Positions 52,366-61,775 of a stretch of 64,000 bases of DNA are shown in pieces. Source of the stretch: CAYOSF01 sp964406605. Its GTDB lineage: Bacteria; Chloroflexota; Dehalococcoidia; DSTF01; RBG-16-68-14. The notes under the pieces were generated by a model, which saw nothing but the letters and a program-made list of their open reading frames with translations, had not been told where the DNA came from and did no database searches. The position numbers and the translations under genes were made by a program. The stretch is taken from contig CAYOSF010000003.1 in the NCBI GenBank assembly GCA_964406605.1, positions 270,413-334,412 on the forward strand, written 5' to 3'. Numbering within the stretch: the stretch's first letter is position 1; each line of letters begins with the position of its first letter.

Positions 52366-53142
52366 CTAGGCCAGGACGGAGAAGGGTTTGCTGCGGGGCA
52401 GGTGGGCGCGGAGCTGCACCGCCAGCCAGAGGCCGACCATGGCCACCGCGGCGCCCGCGGCAGCGTCTAGGAAGAAGTGATTCCCGGTGAGCACCACGCC
52501 CCCCAGCGTCGCCACCGGCATCAGGAGCGCAAGGTAGCGGAAGGGGGCGCGCAAGTTTGCATAGACTGCCACCGCCGCCAGCAGACTCCAACCGAAGTGG
52601 AGGCTGGGCATGGCCGCGTACTGATTGACGAAAGCGGGCGGCTGCAGGATGTAGTACGATCCTGCGCTCACCGTCGTATCTACGAAGCCCCAGTACTGCA
52701 GGAAGCGTGGCGGCGCCGTCGGTATCAGCCAGAAGAGAGCCAGCCCTATCCCGCCGGAGAAGAGGAACGCGTTGCGGAACAGGGCGTATCGCTGGTTGTG
52801 GAATGCAATGAGCCAGATGGCGACCAGGATGATGACCGGCAGGTGCCCCCAGACGTAGACGGTGTTGACAAGACGGACCGCGATGTCCCAGGTGAGGATG
52901 AGGCCCTGGAGTTCCGGTTCCCAGAAGATCCCGAGGGTCCGCTCTATGCTGACCAGCGCCGCCGCCCGGTGGAACGCCTCCGCCGTCCGGCCGTCCACGG
53001 TGCCGCGCACTAACTGATAGAGGACGTACGCCGGGACGATGATGAGCGCTTCCAGGACCATGCGCGCGACACCTCGCTCCGGAAGCCACCGCCAGCCCGA
53101 AGAGCGGTCGACTACCAGGGTGCCTTCCTCGTCCCCCAGCAT
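52366..53142 (-). CDS. PAP2-superfamily membrane phosphatase-like protein
   Basis: The 258-residue protein has about six membrane helices and PAP2 motifs: YAAMPSLHFGWSL (PSxH with catalytic His) and VVLTGNHFFLDAAAGAAVA (second His with Asp). This matches the PAP2_3 branch that includes inositol-phosphoceramide synthase-like lipid phosphotransferases. Lipid phosphatase or transferase activity is inferred. It ends a possible transcript after the aminotransferase gene. Confidence 0.85.
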   Translation of the reverse strand: MLGDEEGTLVVDRSSGWRWLPERGVARMVLEALIIVPAYVLYQLVRGTVDGRTAEAFHRAAALVSIERTLGIFWEPELQGLILTWDIAVRLVNTVYVWGHLPVIILVAIWLIAFHNQRYALFRNAFLFSGGIGLALFWLIPTAPPRFLQYWGFVDTTVSAGSYYILQPPAFVNQYAAMPSLHFGWSLLAAVAVYANLRAPFRYLALLMPVATLGGVVLTGNHFFLDAAAGAAVAMVGLWLAVQLRAHLPRSKPFSVLA

Positions 53143-53152
53143 GACACTTCTA

Positions 53153-54505
53153 TTATACGCCGATCACCGCTTGGATCGACAAGCCGACAACCTCAACGAT
53201 CTTGTCGATCTGCTCTGGTTCGCTGATCAGTGGCGGTGCCAGCAGAATGCTGTCTCCTTTCACGCGCGTGATCACGCCTCGCTGACGCATCTCGCGGAGC
53301 ACCCGACCTCCCACGTTCTCAGTCGGTTCGAAGGAGGCTCTACTTGACTTATCGGCAACAAGCTCCACGGCTGCGATCAAGCCAAGTCCCCGCACCTCGC
53401 CCACGTGCGAGCCGTTTCCCAGTCCGTCCAGCCCCTGCCGCAGCCGCTGGCCCATGGTGGCGGCACGCTCGACCAGGCCTTCCTCCTCGAAGATCTGCAG
53501 GTTGCGCAGAGCGACGGCGCAGGCGGTGGGATGGCCGGCGTTCGTGTATCCGTGCATGAACTTGGCGTCGGGCGGCGCCGCCTGGATCGACTCATGCACG
53601 CGGTCGGAGACGATGAAGGCGGCGAGCGGCACGTACGCGCTGGTTATCGCCTTGGCCACCGTCATCAGGTCGGGTTGGACGTTCCAGTGTTCCAGGGCGA
53701 ACCACCGCCCGGTGCGCCCGAAGCCGGTGATTACCTCGTCGGCGATCAGGAGCACGTCGTGCCGGTCGCAGATCTCGCGCAGGCGCGGCCAGTAGCCGGG
53801 CGTGGGCGGGATGACGCCTCCGGCGCCGTGAACCGGTTCGGCGATGACCGCGGCGACGGTCTCCGGACCCTCGCGCAGGATCACCTCCTCGATGTCGTCC
53901 GCGCAGGCCAGGTTGCAGTCATCGGCCCCCCGGCAATGGCTGCAGCGGTATGGGTAGCAGGTCTCCGCCCGCACGAAGCTCTCCGCAAGCGGGCCGAACC
54001 TCTGGTGGAAGGCGGGCAGGCCTGTTGCCGATGTGGCCCCAATCGTACCGCCGTGGTACGCCTCGCGCCGGGCGATGATCTTCGTCTTGTCCGGCCTGCC
54101 CTGGAGGTGCCAGTAGAAGCGGGCGGCCTTCACTGCCCCCTCCACGGCCTCGGATCCACTATTGCAGAAGAAGGCGGCGCGCATGTTCGGGTAGACGAGC
54201 GACATGAGCCGTTCGGCCAGGTGGATGGACGGGACGTTGGTGTAGCCGGTGTACGAATTGCAGAAGGCCAGCTCCCTCATCTGCCCGGCAGCCGCTTCCG
54301 CCAGCTCCTTCCTCCCGTGACCGACCGCTACGTTCCACAGACATGAGAGCGCGTCGATGTACTCCCGGCCCTGCGCGTCCCACAGCAGCGCTCCCTCCCC
54401 TCGAACAAAGACGACCGGGTCCTGATGATCGCTCAGGTGGTACTGTGGGTGGATCTGGTGCTCGCGGTCTGCTTGAATCAGTCGGGCGATCTCCTGCTCA
54501 TTCAT
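53153..54505 (-). CDS. class III omega-aminotransferase
   Basis: The 450-residue PLP enzyme has LWDAQGREYIDALSCLWNV, NSGSEAVEGAVKAARFYWH, the PLP Asp in DVLLIADEVITGFGRTG (about 250) and the Schiff-base Lys in MTVAKAITSAYVPLAA (about 280). It resembles beta-alanine/pyruvate- or adenosyl-methionine-type aminotransferases with broad amine substrates. The stop codon is 22 bp before murE's end on the same strand order, and PAP2 follows 11 bp later. The substrate is not clear. Confidence 0.85.
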   Translation of the reverse strand: MNEQEIARLIQADREHQIHPQYHLSDHQDPVVFVRGEGALLWDAQGREYIDALSCLWNVAVGHGRKELAEAAAGQMRELAFCNSYTGYTNVPSIHLAERLMSLVYPNMRAAFFCNSGSEAVEGAVKAARFYWHLQGRPDKTKIIARREAYHGGTIGATSATGLPAFHQRFGPLAESFVRAETCYPYRCSHCRGADDCNLACADDIEEVILREGPETVAAVIAEPVHGAGGVIPPTPGYWPRLREICDRHDVLLIADEVITGFGRTGRWFALEHWNVQPDLMTVAKAITSAYVPLAAFIVSDRVHESIQAAPPDAKFMHGYTNAGHPTACAVALRNLQIFEEEGLVERAATMGQRLRQGLDGLGNGSHVGEVRGLGLIAAVELVADKSSRASFEPTENVGGRVLREMRQRGVITRVKGDSILLAPPLISEPEQIDKIVEVVGLSIQAVIGV

Positions 54506-54527
54506 GTGGATGGCCTCTTTCCGTTCT

Positions 54528-56072
54528 CTATCCCGTCAATTCCCTGAGCAACTCTCTGGCCACGCTCGCTTCGTCCCACGGATGGTGTTCCCGCCCGATG
54601 ACGATGGACTGCTCGGCGCCCTTCCCGGCCAGCAGCACCGTATCCCCCGCCTGTGCCCGTTCAAACGCGTACCGCAGAGCTTCGCGCCGGTCAAGCCTCC
54701 GGGTGAAGTCGCATTCCTCTTCTCGACCGGCCTCCCGGAGACCGGCGGCGATCGCGTCCACGATGGCATCCGGGTCCTCACGGCGCGGGTCCTCGTTCGT
54801 GAGCACGGTGAAGTCGGCCAGCTCCCCGGCGGCCCGCCCCACGCCGTCGCGACGGGCGGGGTCGCGCTCGCCCGCGCAGCCGAACACCGCCCACAGCCGT
54901 CCCTCCGTGATCGGGCGCAGCACCTTCAGCACGCGGCGAAGCGCTTCCGGCGTGGAGGCGATGTCCACCACCACCCGGAACGGCTGGCCCATCTCGACGC
55001 GCTCCAGGTGGCCTCGCACACCCGGGAATGTGCCGAGACCACGGACGATCTCGGGCAGCGCCACGCCCTGCGAAAGGGCGACCGCCGCAGCCGCCAGGCA
55101 GTTGTAGACGTTGTAGCGTCCGGCCAGCTCTACGGACGCCTGGGCGCTCCCGGTGTCTGTGATCAGCTGGAACCTGCAGCCCAGGCCCCGCGCCTCGATC
55201 GCATCGGCGCGCACGTCGGCCGAAGCCTCCACTCCGTAGGTGACGGCCGGCGCCGCGGTGAGCGACCCGAAGTACTCGGCGGCCGGGTCGTCCGCGTTCA
55301 GCACGGCCGCTCTGGCGATGTCCTTCGGCGGCGACTCATCCAGCATCTTGAAGAGCCGCCCCTTGGCCTCACGATACTCCCCTTGAGTGCCGTGAAAATC
55401 GAGATGGTCGCTGCTCAGGGTGGTGAAGACGGCAACATCGAAGGCGCATTCATCGACCCGGTGCAGCGCCAGTCCGTGGGATGATGCCTCAATAACGGCG
55501 TAGCGCATCCCCGCGTCGACCATCGCCGCCAAGTGCTCTTGCACCACCGGCGCTTCCAGCGTGGTCATGTGCGAGGCATTCAGTACCAGGTCGCCTTGTC
55601 CTGAGGTGGAGAAGGCAGCGCTGCTCATGAAGCCGGCCGGCCGACCGGCCGCCCCCAGCACGTGGGCGATGAGATGAACCGTCGTCGTCTTGCCGTCGGT
55701 GCCGGTAACGCCGATGACGCCGAGTTTCCGGGCCGGCTCGCCGTGGAAAGCGGCGGCGGCCTGTGCGAGCGCGCGCCTGGTGTCAGGCACGGATACGACC
55801 GTAACGTCGGCCTCCTCGGCATGGGTCTTCCACAGCTCCTGGCGGTCGGCCTGCACCAACAGCGCCGTCGCGCCCCGCTCCCGTGCCTCCCGGAGGTAGT
55901 TGTGGCCGTCGGTCTCGAATCCCGGGACCGCGACGAACAAGGCGCCGGGAACCACCTCGCGGCTATCGGAGCAGACGGCGGTGATGGCCCCGGGGAGACC
56001 GGCGACAACGCGGGCCTCGGACAGGCGCGTCAACCAGGAGACGGCGGAGGGACGGGCGGGGAGCGCAGCCAT
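54528..56072 (-). CDS. murE: Mur ligase, MurE-type
   Basis: The 514-residue protein has Mur ligase domains in order: UDP-binding N-domain (about 25-100, SDSREVVPGALFVAVPGFETDGHNY), central ATP domain with GVTGTDGKTTT (P-loop), EASSHGL and NADDPAAEYF, and C-terminal domain with NEDPRREDPDAI (about 415). The last motif stands where DAP-specific MurE has DNPR-EDP; here it reads EDPR, with the Arg kept. The added amino acid is therefore probably diaminopimelate, but uncertain. ATG 56072 has a TATAAT element only 12 nt upstream. Confidence 0.9.
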   Translation of the reverse strand: MAALPARPSAVSWLTRLSEARVVAGLPGAITAVCSDSREVVPGALFVAVPGFETDGHNYLREARERGATALLVQADRQELWKTHAEEADVTVVSVPDTRRALAQAAAAFHGEPARKLGVIGVTGTDGKTTTVHLIAHVLGAAGRPAGFMSSAAFSTSGQGDLVLNASHMTTLEAPVVQEHLAAMVDAGMRYAVIEASSHGLALHRVDECAFDVAVFTTLSSDHLDFHGTQGEYREAKGRLFKMLDESPPKDIARAAVLNADDPAAEYFGSLTAAPAVTYGVEASADVRADAIEARGLGCRFQLITDTGSAQASVELAGRYNVYNCLAAAAVALSQGVALPEIVRGLGTFPGVRGHLERVEMGQPFRVVVDIASTPEALRRVLKVLRPITEGRLWAVFGCAGERDPARRDGVGRAAGELADFTVLTNEDPRREDPDAIVDAIAAGLREAGREEECDFTRRLDRREALRYAFERAQAGDTVLLAGKGAEQSIVIGREHHPWDEASVARELLRELTG

Positions 56073-56083
56073 GAATTCGTCGC

Positions 56084-56089
56084 CATTAT
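56084..56089 (-). promoter_or_regulatory. extended -10 (TGGTATAAT) at the murE start
   Basis: TATAAT with upstream TG lies 11 nt before ATG 56072. It would give a transcript starting about 5 nt before the start codon, thus a nearly leaderless mRNA. The in-frame start further upstream would avoid this. Confidence 0.4.
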
Positions 56090-56185
56090 ACCAGGGCAGG
56101 CGCTCCTGCCAGCCCGGGGCCGGGCGAGGGAGCATCCCCAAACGTCTCGCCCGGTGTCAACCGATAATCCTTCTGGAGGTCCGGG

Positions 56186-57136
56186 ATGCCGATCTTCCCC
56201 GACAGAGAGCCACATCGTACGACCGAGGCGGCAAACGTCCCGGCAGAGCGACCGTCGGCCATCGATCAGAAGCAACTCGCCCAGGTCGAGCGGGAGGCTG
56301 ACGCGCAGATGCGACGCGCCCGCCGGACCGTGTGGGTGAGCGTGCTGCTCGGCGCCGGCATGTGGCTTGTGCTCATTCTGTGGGCCATTCTGGCGCCCCG
56401 GCTCGGTGGACGCGCTCACCTGCTCTTCGGCGTTGCTGTCGGCACGGAAGCCGTCGCACTGGGCTTCCTGGCGGCCGTCTACGCGCACAACAACCAGGTT
56501 CGCGTCTTGGAGCACTACCTGGACCGGCTGCGGGCGCTTGCGCGCCAGCTCCAGGAGGCGTCGGACCGCGACTCCCTGACCGGGCTCTACAACCATGGGT
56601 ACCTGCTGCGCCGGCTCGAGGGGGAGATCAACCTGGCCCAACGTCATCAGCGGTCGCTCTCCGTGGTCATCCTCGACCTCGACAAGTTCAAGGAGGTCAA
56701 CGACGAATACGGCCACCTCGTTGGCGACGAGGTCCTCCAGATCGTGGCCACCACGATTCGCGAGCAGGTGCGCGATCACGACGTCGTTGCACGTTACGGC
56801 GGAGACGAATTCTGTTTGGTGCTCCCCGAGACGGGGCCGGCGGCCGCACGGGCCGTGGTCGATAAGCTCCGCGAGGCCGTCGCCGCCACGTCCGAGCGGT
56901 TAGGCGAATGCACAAACGGCGGGATCGGCTTCGGTTGCGGCGTCAGCACCTACCCAGACGAAGGTACTACCGTGCGTGAGCTCATCGCGCACGCCGACGC
57001 CCAACTCTACCAGGAGAAGCAAGTCCATCGGCTTGAGCGGGTGCGGCGGGCGGAGACGCCCCGCCCCGGCAAGCCGCCGGTCACACCATCCCGCCGAGCC
57101 ACGGACTTCCAGCCACCGGCCTCAAGGACGGCCTAA
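56186..57136 (+). CDS. membrane diguanylate cyclase (GGDEF)
   Basis: The 316-residue protein has two membrane helices (about 50-70 and 78-98), a linker coiled coil, and a full GGDEF domain: DSLTGLYNHGYLLRRLE, LDLDKFKEVNDEYGH, RYGGDEF at about 208-214. The I-site RDHD is five residues before it. It resembles the GGDEF protein at 46.2 kb in architecture but has no riboswitch in front of it. The C-terminal 35 residues are basic and Pro-rich. It produces c-di-GMP. Confidence 0.88.
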   Translation: MPIFPDREPHRTTEAANVPAERPSAIDQKQLAQVEREADAQMRRARRTVWVSVLLGAGMWLVLILWAILAPRLGGRAHLLFGVAVGTEAVALGFLAAVYAHNNQVRVLEHYLDRLRALARQLQEASDRDSLTGLYNHGYLLRRLEGEINLAQRHQRSLSVVILDLDKFKEVNDEYGHLVGDEVLQIVATTIREQVRDHDVVARYGGDEFCLVLPETGPAAARAVVDKLREAVAATSERLGECTNGGIGFGCGVSTYPDEGTTVRELIAHADAQLYQEKQVHRLERVRRAETPRPGKPPVTPSRRATDFQPPASRTA

Positions 57137-57170
57137 GAGCGGGCGCATCGAACACGTCGCCCGATGAGGG

Positions 57171-57611
57171 ATGGAGCCAGGCGGCCTATACGCCGAGTTC
57201 TGTATCCTTCCTGAGGAAGGACGGTGGCCATCTATCTGGGCCCGACGTCGCCGTCGGGCTCTAGCGGCCTACCCGAGGACGGGACCGGGCGTCCCTCCCC
57301 CACCGGAGGCGGGGGACGTCCTCCTATTTGGCCTTGCTCCGGGTGGGGTTTGCCCGGCCGCTCCCATTTCTGGAGGCGCCGGTGCGCTCTTACCGCACCA
57401 TTTCACCCTTACCTCGGGCCGCCCCATCAAGTGAGGCGGTTCGTCGGGGCCTCTCGACCCCGTGGGCCCGAGGCGGTGTGTTTCTGTGGCACTTTCCGTC
57501 GAGTCGCCTCGCCCGGGTGTTACCCGGCACCCTTGCCCGGCGGAGCTCGGACGTTCCTCTCCCCTCCGTCGAAGACGGACGGAAGCGGCCACCCGGCCTC
57601 CTGGCTCCATC
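57171..57611 (-). ncRNA. rnpB: RNase P RNA, bacterial type A
   Basis: Read on the minus strand, both ends pair (GATGGAGCCAGG with CTGGCTCCATC). The conserved core is visible: AGAGGAACGTCCGAGCTC (P4 5' part), GGGTAACACCCGG, GGAAAGTGCCACAGAAA, AAGGGTGAAA, AGAGCGCACC, GGGCAAACCCCACCCGGAGCAAG and ACAGAACTCGGCGTATAGGCC at the 3' part. About 440 nt, the expected size. It is the catalytic RNA that matures tRNA 5' ends. Confidence 0.93.
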
Positions 57612-57639
57612 TCAGTCTATCGAGGCGTTCTGAAGGCCG

Positions 57640-58698
57640 TCAAACGGTCCTCTTGAGCGCCAGAAGCCAGGCGTCCGTGCCTCTGACCGTGACTTGAAGA
57701 CGCCGCTCCACGGTCAGGCTCCGCCGGCTGCGAACCAGCCGCTCCAGCAACTCCCGCTCGGACGTGAGCAACGCGATCCGCCCCCCGCTCTTCACTACGC
57801 GGGCCGCCTCGCCGAGAACACGACGGTAGAGGTCCGCTAGATCGCCCACCGCCTGCTGGCGTCCCCAGGGCAGGTTGCAGGCCAGTCCACCGGCGGCACC
57901 GGCTGCCAGCGGCAGCCGCCGCGCGTCCCAGCGAGCGATGGACCCGGTCATGCCCGCCGCCCGTAGGTTGCGCTGCGCGGCACGCACCGCGCTCCGCGCG
58001 ACGTCGCCGCCGAGCACCGTCAGGCCAGCGCTCCCCGCCTCCGCCAGCACCGTTCCTGACCCGCATGCGGGGTCGACCAGCAGCCCGCCGCCCTCTGGTT
58101 TCGCCAGTCGTGCGAGCGCGTGAGCGACGGCGGGCTTCAGCGACGCGGGCAGGCTGGCCGCCCGGTAGGTGCGCTGACGCATGGCCGACGAGGACATTCG
58201 CAGGCCGAGCACCGCGACCTCACCGATGATCTGCAGCCAGAACTCGAGGGCTGCGCCGTCTTCCACCAGCCGCCAGCGAGGGAATCGGCGAGTCAGGCCC
58301 GTCTCACATGCCCGCCGCGCGTCGATACGCCGGAACGCATGCCGGCCCGCCTTGCGTACGATCACACGATAGGTCGGACGACCGCGCCGCCGGGAGACGC
58401 CGGCCTCTCGATGCAACCGCAGTGCCTCTTCCATCGACTCGCCCGTGCGCGCCAGTTCGGACACCTCACGTAGGGCCCGCCGCCCCGCTGGCAGATGCCT
58501 CGTGAAGCCTACGACCGCGAACACGTCCTCGGTCAGCCGCAGGTCCAAGAGCGACGCGGCCGGCTCGCCCGAACGGAAGAGAAGGACGCCGGCCCTCCGG
58601 TCGATCCCGGACCAGGAAGCGACCTTTTGTGCGTCCCCTGTCCGTTCCACAAGCTCTTCCCAGGCGAGGTCTTCCAAGCCCGGGACGACGTGGGCCAT
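57640..58698 (-). CDS. THUMP-domain SAM methyltransferase
   Basis: The 352-residue protein starts MAHVVPGLEDLAWEEL, typical of RlmL/Trm14-like RNA methyltransferases. A THUMP domain follows (about 50-160, YRVIVRKAGRHAFRRID), then a Rossmann methyltransferase with LVDPACGSGTVLAEAG, GGDVARSAVRAAQRN and NLPWGRQ (the NPPW-type motif as NLPW). It would methylate guanosine in rRNA or tRNA. A GTG at 58737 overlapping the upstream stop is an alternative start. The N-terminal ferredoxin-like part is short. Confidence 0.82.
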   Translation of the reverse strand: MAHVVPGLEDLAWEELVERTGDAQKVASWSGIDRRAGVLLFRSGEPAASLLDLRLTEDVFAVVGFTRHLPAGRRALREVSELARTGESMEEALRLHREAGVSRRRGRPTYRVIVRKAGRHAFRRIDARRACETGLTRRFPRWRLVEDGAALEFWLQIIGEVAVLGLRMSSSAMRQRTYRAASLPASLKPAVAHALARLAKPEGGGLLVDPACGSGTVLAEAGSAGLTVLGGDVARSAVRAAQRNLRAAGMTGSIARWDARRLPLAAGAAGGLACNLPWGRQQAVGDLADLYRRVLGEAARVVKSGGRIALLTSERELLERLVRSRRSLTVERRLQVTVRGTDAWLLALKRTV

Positions 58699-58733
58699 GA
58701 GGCGAGGCGCCGCTCGACGCTTGCGGGATGGGG

Positions 58734-59378
58734 TCACGGCGCGCGGCGGTGCAGCCCCTCGGCGCGCAGGTGGCACTGGTCGTTGAGAGAAAGGACAGCT
58801 TGGCGTTGCGGCGTCAGGTCGACTAGCGAGGTTGCCGCCAGGTCGTGACGCAGCCTGCGGAAGCGCGACAAGGGCAGATCCAGCACGTGGCAGAGCACCG
58901 TGAGGACGACAAAATTGTGGGTCACGACGGCCACGGTCTCCTCCGGATGACGGTCGCGGATCGACTCGAGGGCCGACCAGGCGCGGTCCTGGACCTCGCG
59001 CATGGTCTCTCCGCCCGGCATGCGGACATCGGGCAGTTCGTCCGAGATCCAGCGACGGAGGAAATCCGGGTGGCGCTTCTGGATGTCTGGGAAGGTCTGT
59101 CCGTCCATCTCGCCGACGTTCATTTCAATGAGGTCAGCCTCGATCTGCACTGACAGGCCCAACGCCTCCGCCGGCGGCGTCGCCGTCGCCAGCGCGCGCT
59201 GAAGCGGGCTGGAGTAGATGGCTCCGACGTCAGACAACGGGCCGCCGGCGGCCACTGTCTTCGCCAGCGCCTGCGCCTGGAGAAGGCCGCGCTCGTTCAG
59301 CGGAACATCCGCCTGGCCGAGGATGAGTTGCTCCGCATTGTAGGCCGTCTCGCCGTGGCGGATCAGGACGACGCGCAC
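58734..59378 (-). CDS. histidine phosphatase (phosphoglycerate mutase-like)
   Basis: The 214-residue protein starts at GTG 59378 with the catalytic RHGET motif (VVLIRHGETAYN, residues 6-10). It contains SSPLQRALATA, the acid Glu region (EMNVGEMDGQTF) and the second His (VTHNFVVLTVL). It acts on phosphomonoesters such as phosphoglycerate, alpha-ribazole phosphate or nucleotides; the substrate is not decided. It lies 2 bp from the preceding gene's stop and is coupled to the next gene. Confidence 0.88.
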   Translation of the reverse strand: MRVVLIRHGETAYNAEQLILGQADVPLNERGLLQAQALAKTVAAGGPLSDVGAIYSSPLQRALATATPPAEALGLSVQIEADLIEMNVGEMDGQTFPDIQKRHPDFLRRWISDELPDVRMPGGETMREVQDRAWSALESIRDRHPEETVAVVTHNFVVLTVLCHVLDLPLSRFRRLRHDLAATSLVDLTPQRQAVLSLNDQCHLRAEGLHRRAP

Positions 59379-59380
59379 GG

Positions 59381-60217
59381 CTAGCTCACGAACCTTCCTC
59401 TGCGGCGCCAGGCGTCCCTCGCCGGCGAAATCTCCGCAAGCACCAGCCGCTGACGGTGGATACGCACCGGCTCCGCGAGCCCTAGCGCTTTCACCACCTG
59501 GTCGGGCCGGCCCACGCCCCTGGAGTCGCAACGCAGCCGCATGCAGAGACGCGTGACGCTGCGGCCGGGACGAACGTCCGCCCGGCGGTCGCGGTCGCGT
59601 TCCTCGCCCGGGCCGCACTGGAGGACGCGAACCTCCTGAATCAACGGTCGCAGATCGTAGCGACGCACCTTCTCCCCGCGTGTGTCCTCCCACGGGAAGC
59701 TTCTCGCAGCCATGAGCGATGCGGCCGCGGCGGCCGCGTCCGGCCCGTCGTGTGAGGTCGGGACGTCCAACTCGTAGTCGGCCCAGCGCACGGCGGAGGG
59801 GAGAGAGGGGAGGCCCATCCCCACTTCCCAGACATCGCACACGTCCAGACCCGGTGGCAAGTGCGGGCGCACCCGCTCGGCTACGTCCCCAGGGCGAACG
59901 CGCTGTGCGAGGACGGCGTCCAGCAGCTCTCCGTCGCTGGTAACGCCCCTGGCCAGGCCGGCCCCGATCGTGAGGCGCGGCTGTGGACGGTTGCCCTGCG
60001 AATACGAGACGGCGATGCCTGCCTCACTGAACGCGCGCTCCCAAATACGCGACAGGTCCAGATGGCCGATGCTCCCCGCCTCGGGTCCGCGGGCGAAGCG
60101 CAGGCGTAGCCGCTGGGCCTTCTCCGACCGTGACGGGGGCTCAGACTGAGGCCGCTCCGGATGTGGATTCAGGTCAGATGGCGGCGAGCCGTCCGGGGCG
60201 GCGGAGGGCTTGCTCAC
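59381..60217 (-). CDS. DUF2344 (TIGR03936) family protein
   Basis: The 278-residue protein has the family start RLRLRFARGPEAGSIGHLDLSRIWERA, the NRPQPRLTIGAGLARGVTSDGELLD stretch (in part) and the ADYELDVP segment. Relatives are usually next to a B12-type radical SAM protein of tRNA or rRNA modification, but no such gene is here. Its ATG overlaps the upstream CNNM gene by 4 bp. Function unknown. Confidence 0.82.
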   Translation of the reverse strand: MSKPSAAPDGSPPSDLNPHPERPQSEPPSRSEKAQRLRLRFARGPEAGSIGHLDLSRIWERAFSEAGIAVSYSQGNRPQPRLTIGAGLARGVTSDGELLDAVLAQRVRPGDVAERVRPHLPPGLDVCDVWEVGMGLPSLPSAVRWADYELDVPTSHDGPDAAAAAASLMAARSFPWEDTRGEKVRRYDLRPLIQEVRVLQCGPGEERDRDRRADVRPGRSVTRLCMRLRCDSRGVGRPDQVVKALGLAEPVRIHRQRLVLAEISPARDAWRRRGRFVS

Positions 60218-61602
60218 TGGGGGTCCGCCTTCGACTCGTGCGCCGGGCCGGCAGGCAGACGGGTGATCACGACTTGCTCGATCTTCCGAGCCTTCACCTC
60301 GGTCACGGTGATGTGGAAACCGTCGCTGACCAACTTCTCACCTTCGGTCGGCAGGTGACCCAGCACGCTTAGGACGTAGCCGGCGATCGTTTCGTAGTCG
60401 CCTTCCGGGATTGACAGGTTCAGTTCCTCCCGCGCCTCGTGTACGCTCATGCCGCCGTCTACCTGCACGGTCCGCTCGTCGATGGCCTGGAACTCGCGCT
60501 CAGGCTCGCCCAGCTCGTCCACCACCGGGCCGACCATCTCCTCCAGCAGCAGCTCTAGTGTGACGATACCGGCTGTTCCGCCGTATTCGTCCACGATGAT
60601 CGCCATGTGCTGGCGCCGCTCCTGCATCTCGACAAGGAGGGCGCCGATGAGCTTGGTTTCCGGCACGAAGTAGGCCGGCCGCATCAGCTCATCGATGGGC
60701 GTCTCAGGGGTTGCCCGCCCCTGCGCCGCGGCCCGCAGCGCGTCCTTGATATTCACCACGCCTACCACGCTATCGAGCGAGTCCCGATAGACCGGAAACC
60801 GCGCGTGGGGAGTCTCGTCGAAGACCCGGTAGAAGTCCGCCGTCTTCGTGCCCGTCTCCAACCAGACCACCTCGGTGCGCGGGACCATCACCTCGTTCGC
60901 CCGCCGATCGTAGAAGCGGAACACGCGCTCCATCAGCTCCGCCTCTTCCTCACCGACGGCGCCCGCCTCCGCGCTCAGGTCGATGAGCATGCGCAATTCC
61001 GCCTCCGTGACAGAAGGCGTCACTTCGGCCCGCTCCCCGAACAGCACGCGGGCCAGGTAGTCGGGTGCCGCCGCGAAGACGACGGCCACCGGCCGGAGCA
61101 GCGTCGTGAGCGACTCGGTCGGTCGGGCCACCAGGAGGGAGAGCCGGTCGGCGGCCCGGGCTGCCAGCACCTTCGGCGTTACCTCTCCGAAGAGGGCGAT
61201 GCCTGCGGTGACGATGACTGTGGCGAATACCAGCCCCCAGCCTCCGGCCAGTTCGACCGCGAGCAGTCCTGCCATGCTGGATGCGACGACGACGAACAGG
61301 TTCTGCAGCAGGACGATGGAGGCGAAGAAGTAATCCTCCCGCGCTCGGATCCGCTGCAGCGCCTGGGCGCTCTTGCGGCCCTCCTCCGCCAGATGGTGCG
61401 TGCGGATCCGGCTGGCGCCCACCACTGCAATCTCGATCGTGTTCACCAGGGCGTAGCCGATCACGCTGACGACAAGGAGCACCAGGCTCCACTGCACGTT
61501 CAGGCCGCTCTCAGCGAGACCTGTCTGGAGCAGGTGGGAGAGCCAGAGCGGGGGCGCGATAGATGCTACGGCTATCAACTCACGGCTCGACCGCCCGTCC
61601 AC
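60214..61602 (-). CDS. CNNM/CBS (hemolysin-type, CorC/HlyC) membrane protein
   Basis: The 462-residue protein has an N-terminal CNNM membrane domain (about 35-210, ALVNTIEIAVVGASRIRTHHLAEEG, VVVASSMAGLL and FGEVTPKVLA, the family motif). A CBS pair (about 240-350, VMVPRTEVVWL, IIVDEYGGTAGIVTLELLLEEMVG) and a C-terminal CorC/HlyC domain (about 370-450) follow. Related proteins are implicated in Mg2+ or Co2+ transport. The first gene of a four-gene leftward run. Confidence 0.92.
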   Translation of the reverse strand: MDGRSSRELIAVASIAPPLWLSHLLQTGLAESGLNVQWSLVLLVVSVIGYALVNTIEIAVVGASRIRTHHLAEEGRKSAQALQRIRAREDYFFASIVLLQNLFVVVASSMAGLLAVELAGGWGLVFATVIVTAGIALFGEVTPKVLAARAADRLSLLVARPTESLTTLLRPVAVVFAAAPDYLARVLFGERAEVTPSVTEAELRMLIDLSAEAGAVGEEEAELMERVFRFYDRRANEVMVPRTEVVWLETGTKTADFYRVFDETPHARFPVYRDSLDSVVGVVNIKDALRAAAQGRATPETPIDELMRPAYFVPETKLIGALLVEMQERRQHMAIIVDEYGGTAGIVTLELLLEEMVGPVVDELGEPEREFQAIDERTVQVDGGMSVHEAREELNLSIPEGDYETIAGYVLSVLGHLPTEGEKLVSDGFHITVTEVKARKIEQVVITRLPAGPAHESKADPQ

Positions 61603-61733
61603 AGGGACGGTCCCGGGCCAAGCTCACGAGGATCATACGGAGCGCATGGCTGCCCTGTCAAAGAGTGAACGGAGCCCAAGCGATCTGGACCGCGTTGCAT
61701 CTGGCCGATCCGCTGCTGGATGAGCACATCTCC

Positions 61734-61762
61734 TTGCTGTACCGCACGCCCTGTGGTATCGT
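61734..61762 (+). promoter_or_regulatory. possible promoter of the ftsB-like gene
   Basis: TTGCTG (61734-61739), 17 bp, TATCGT with TGG before it (61757-61762), 14 bp before the proposed GTG start. Confidence 0.4.
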
Positions 61763-61775
61763 AGCGCCAATCCTG

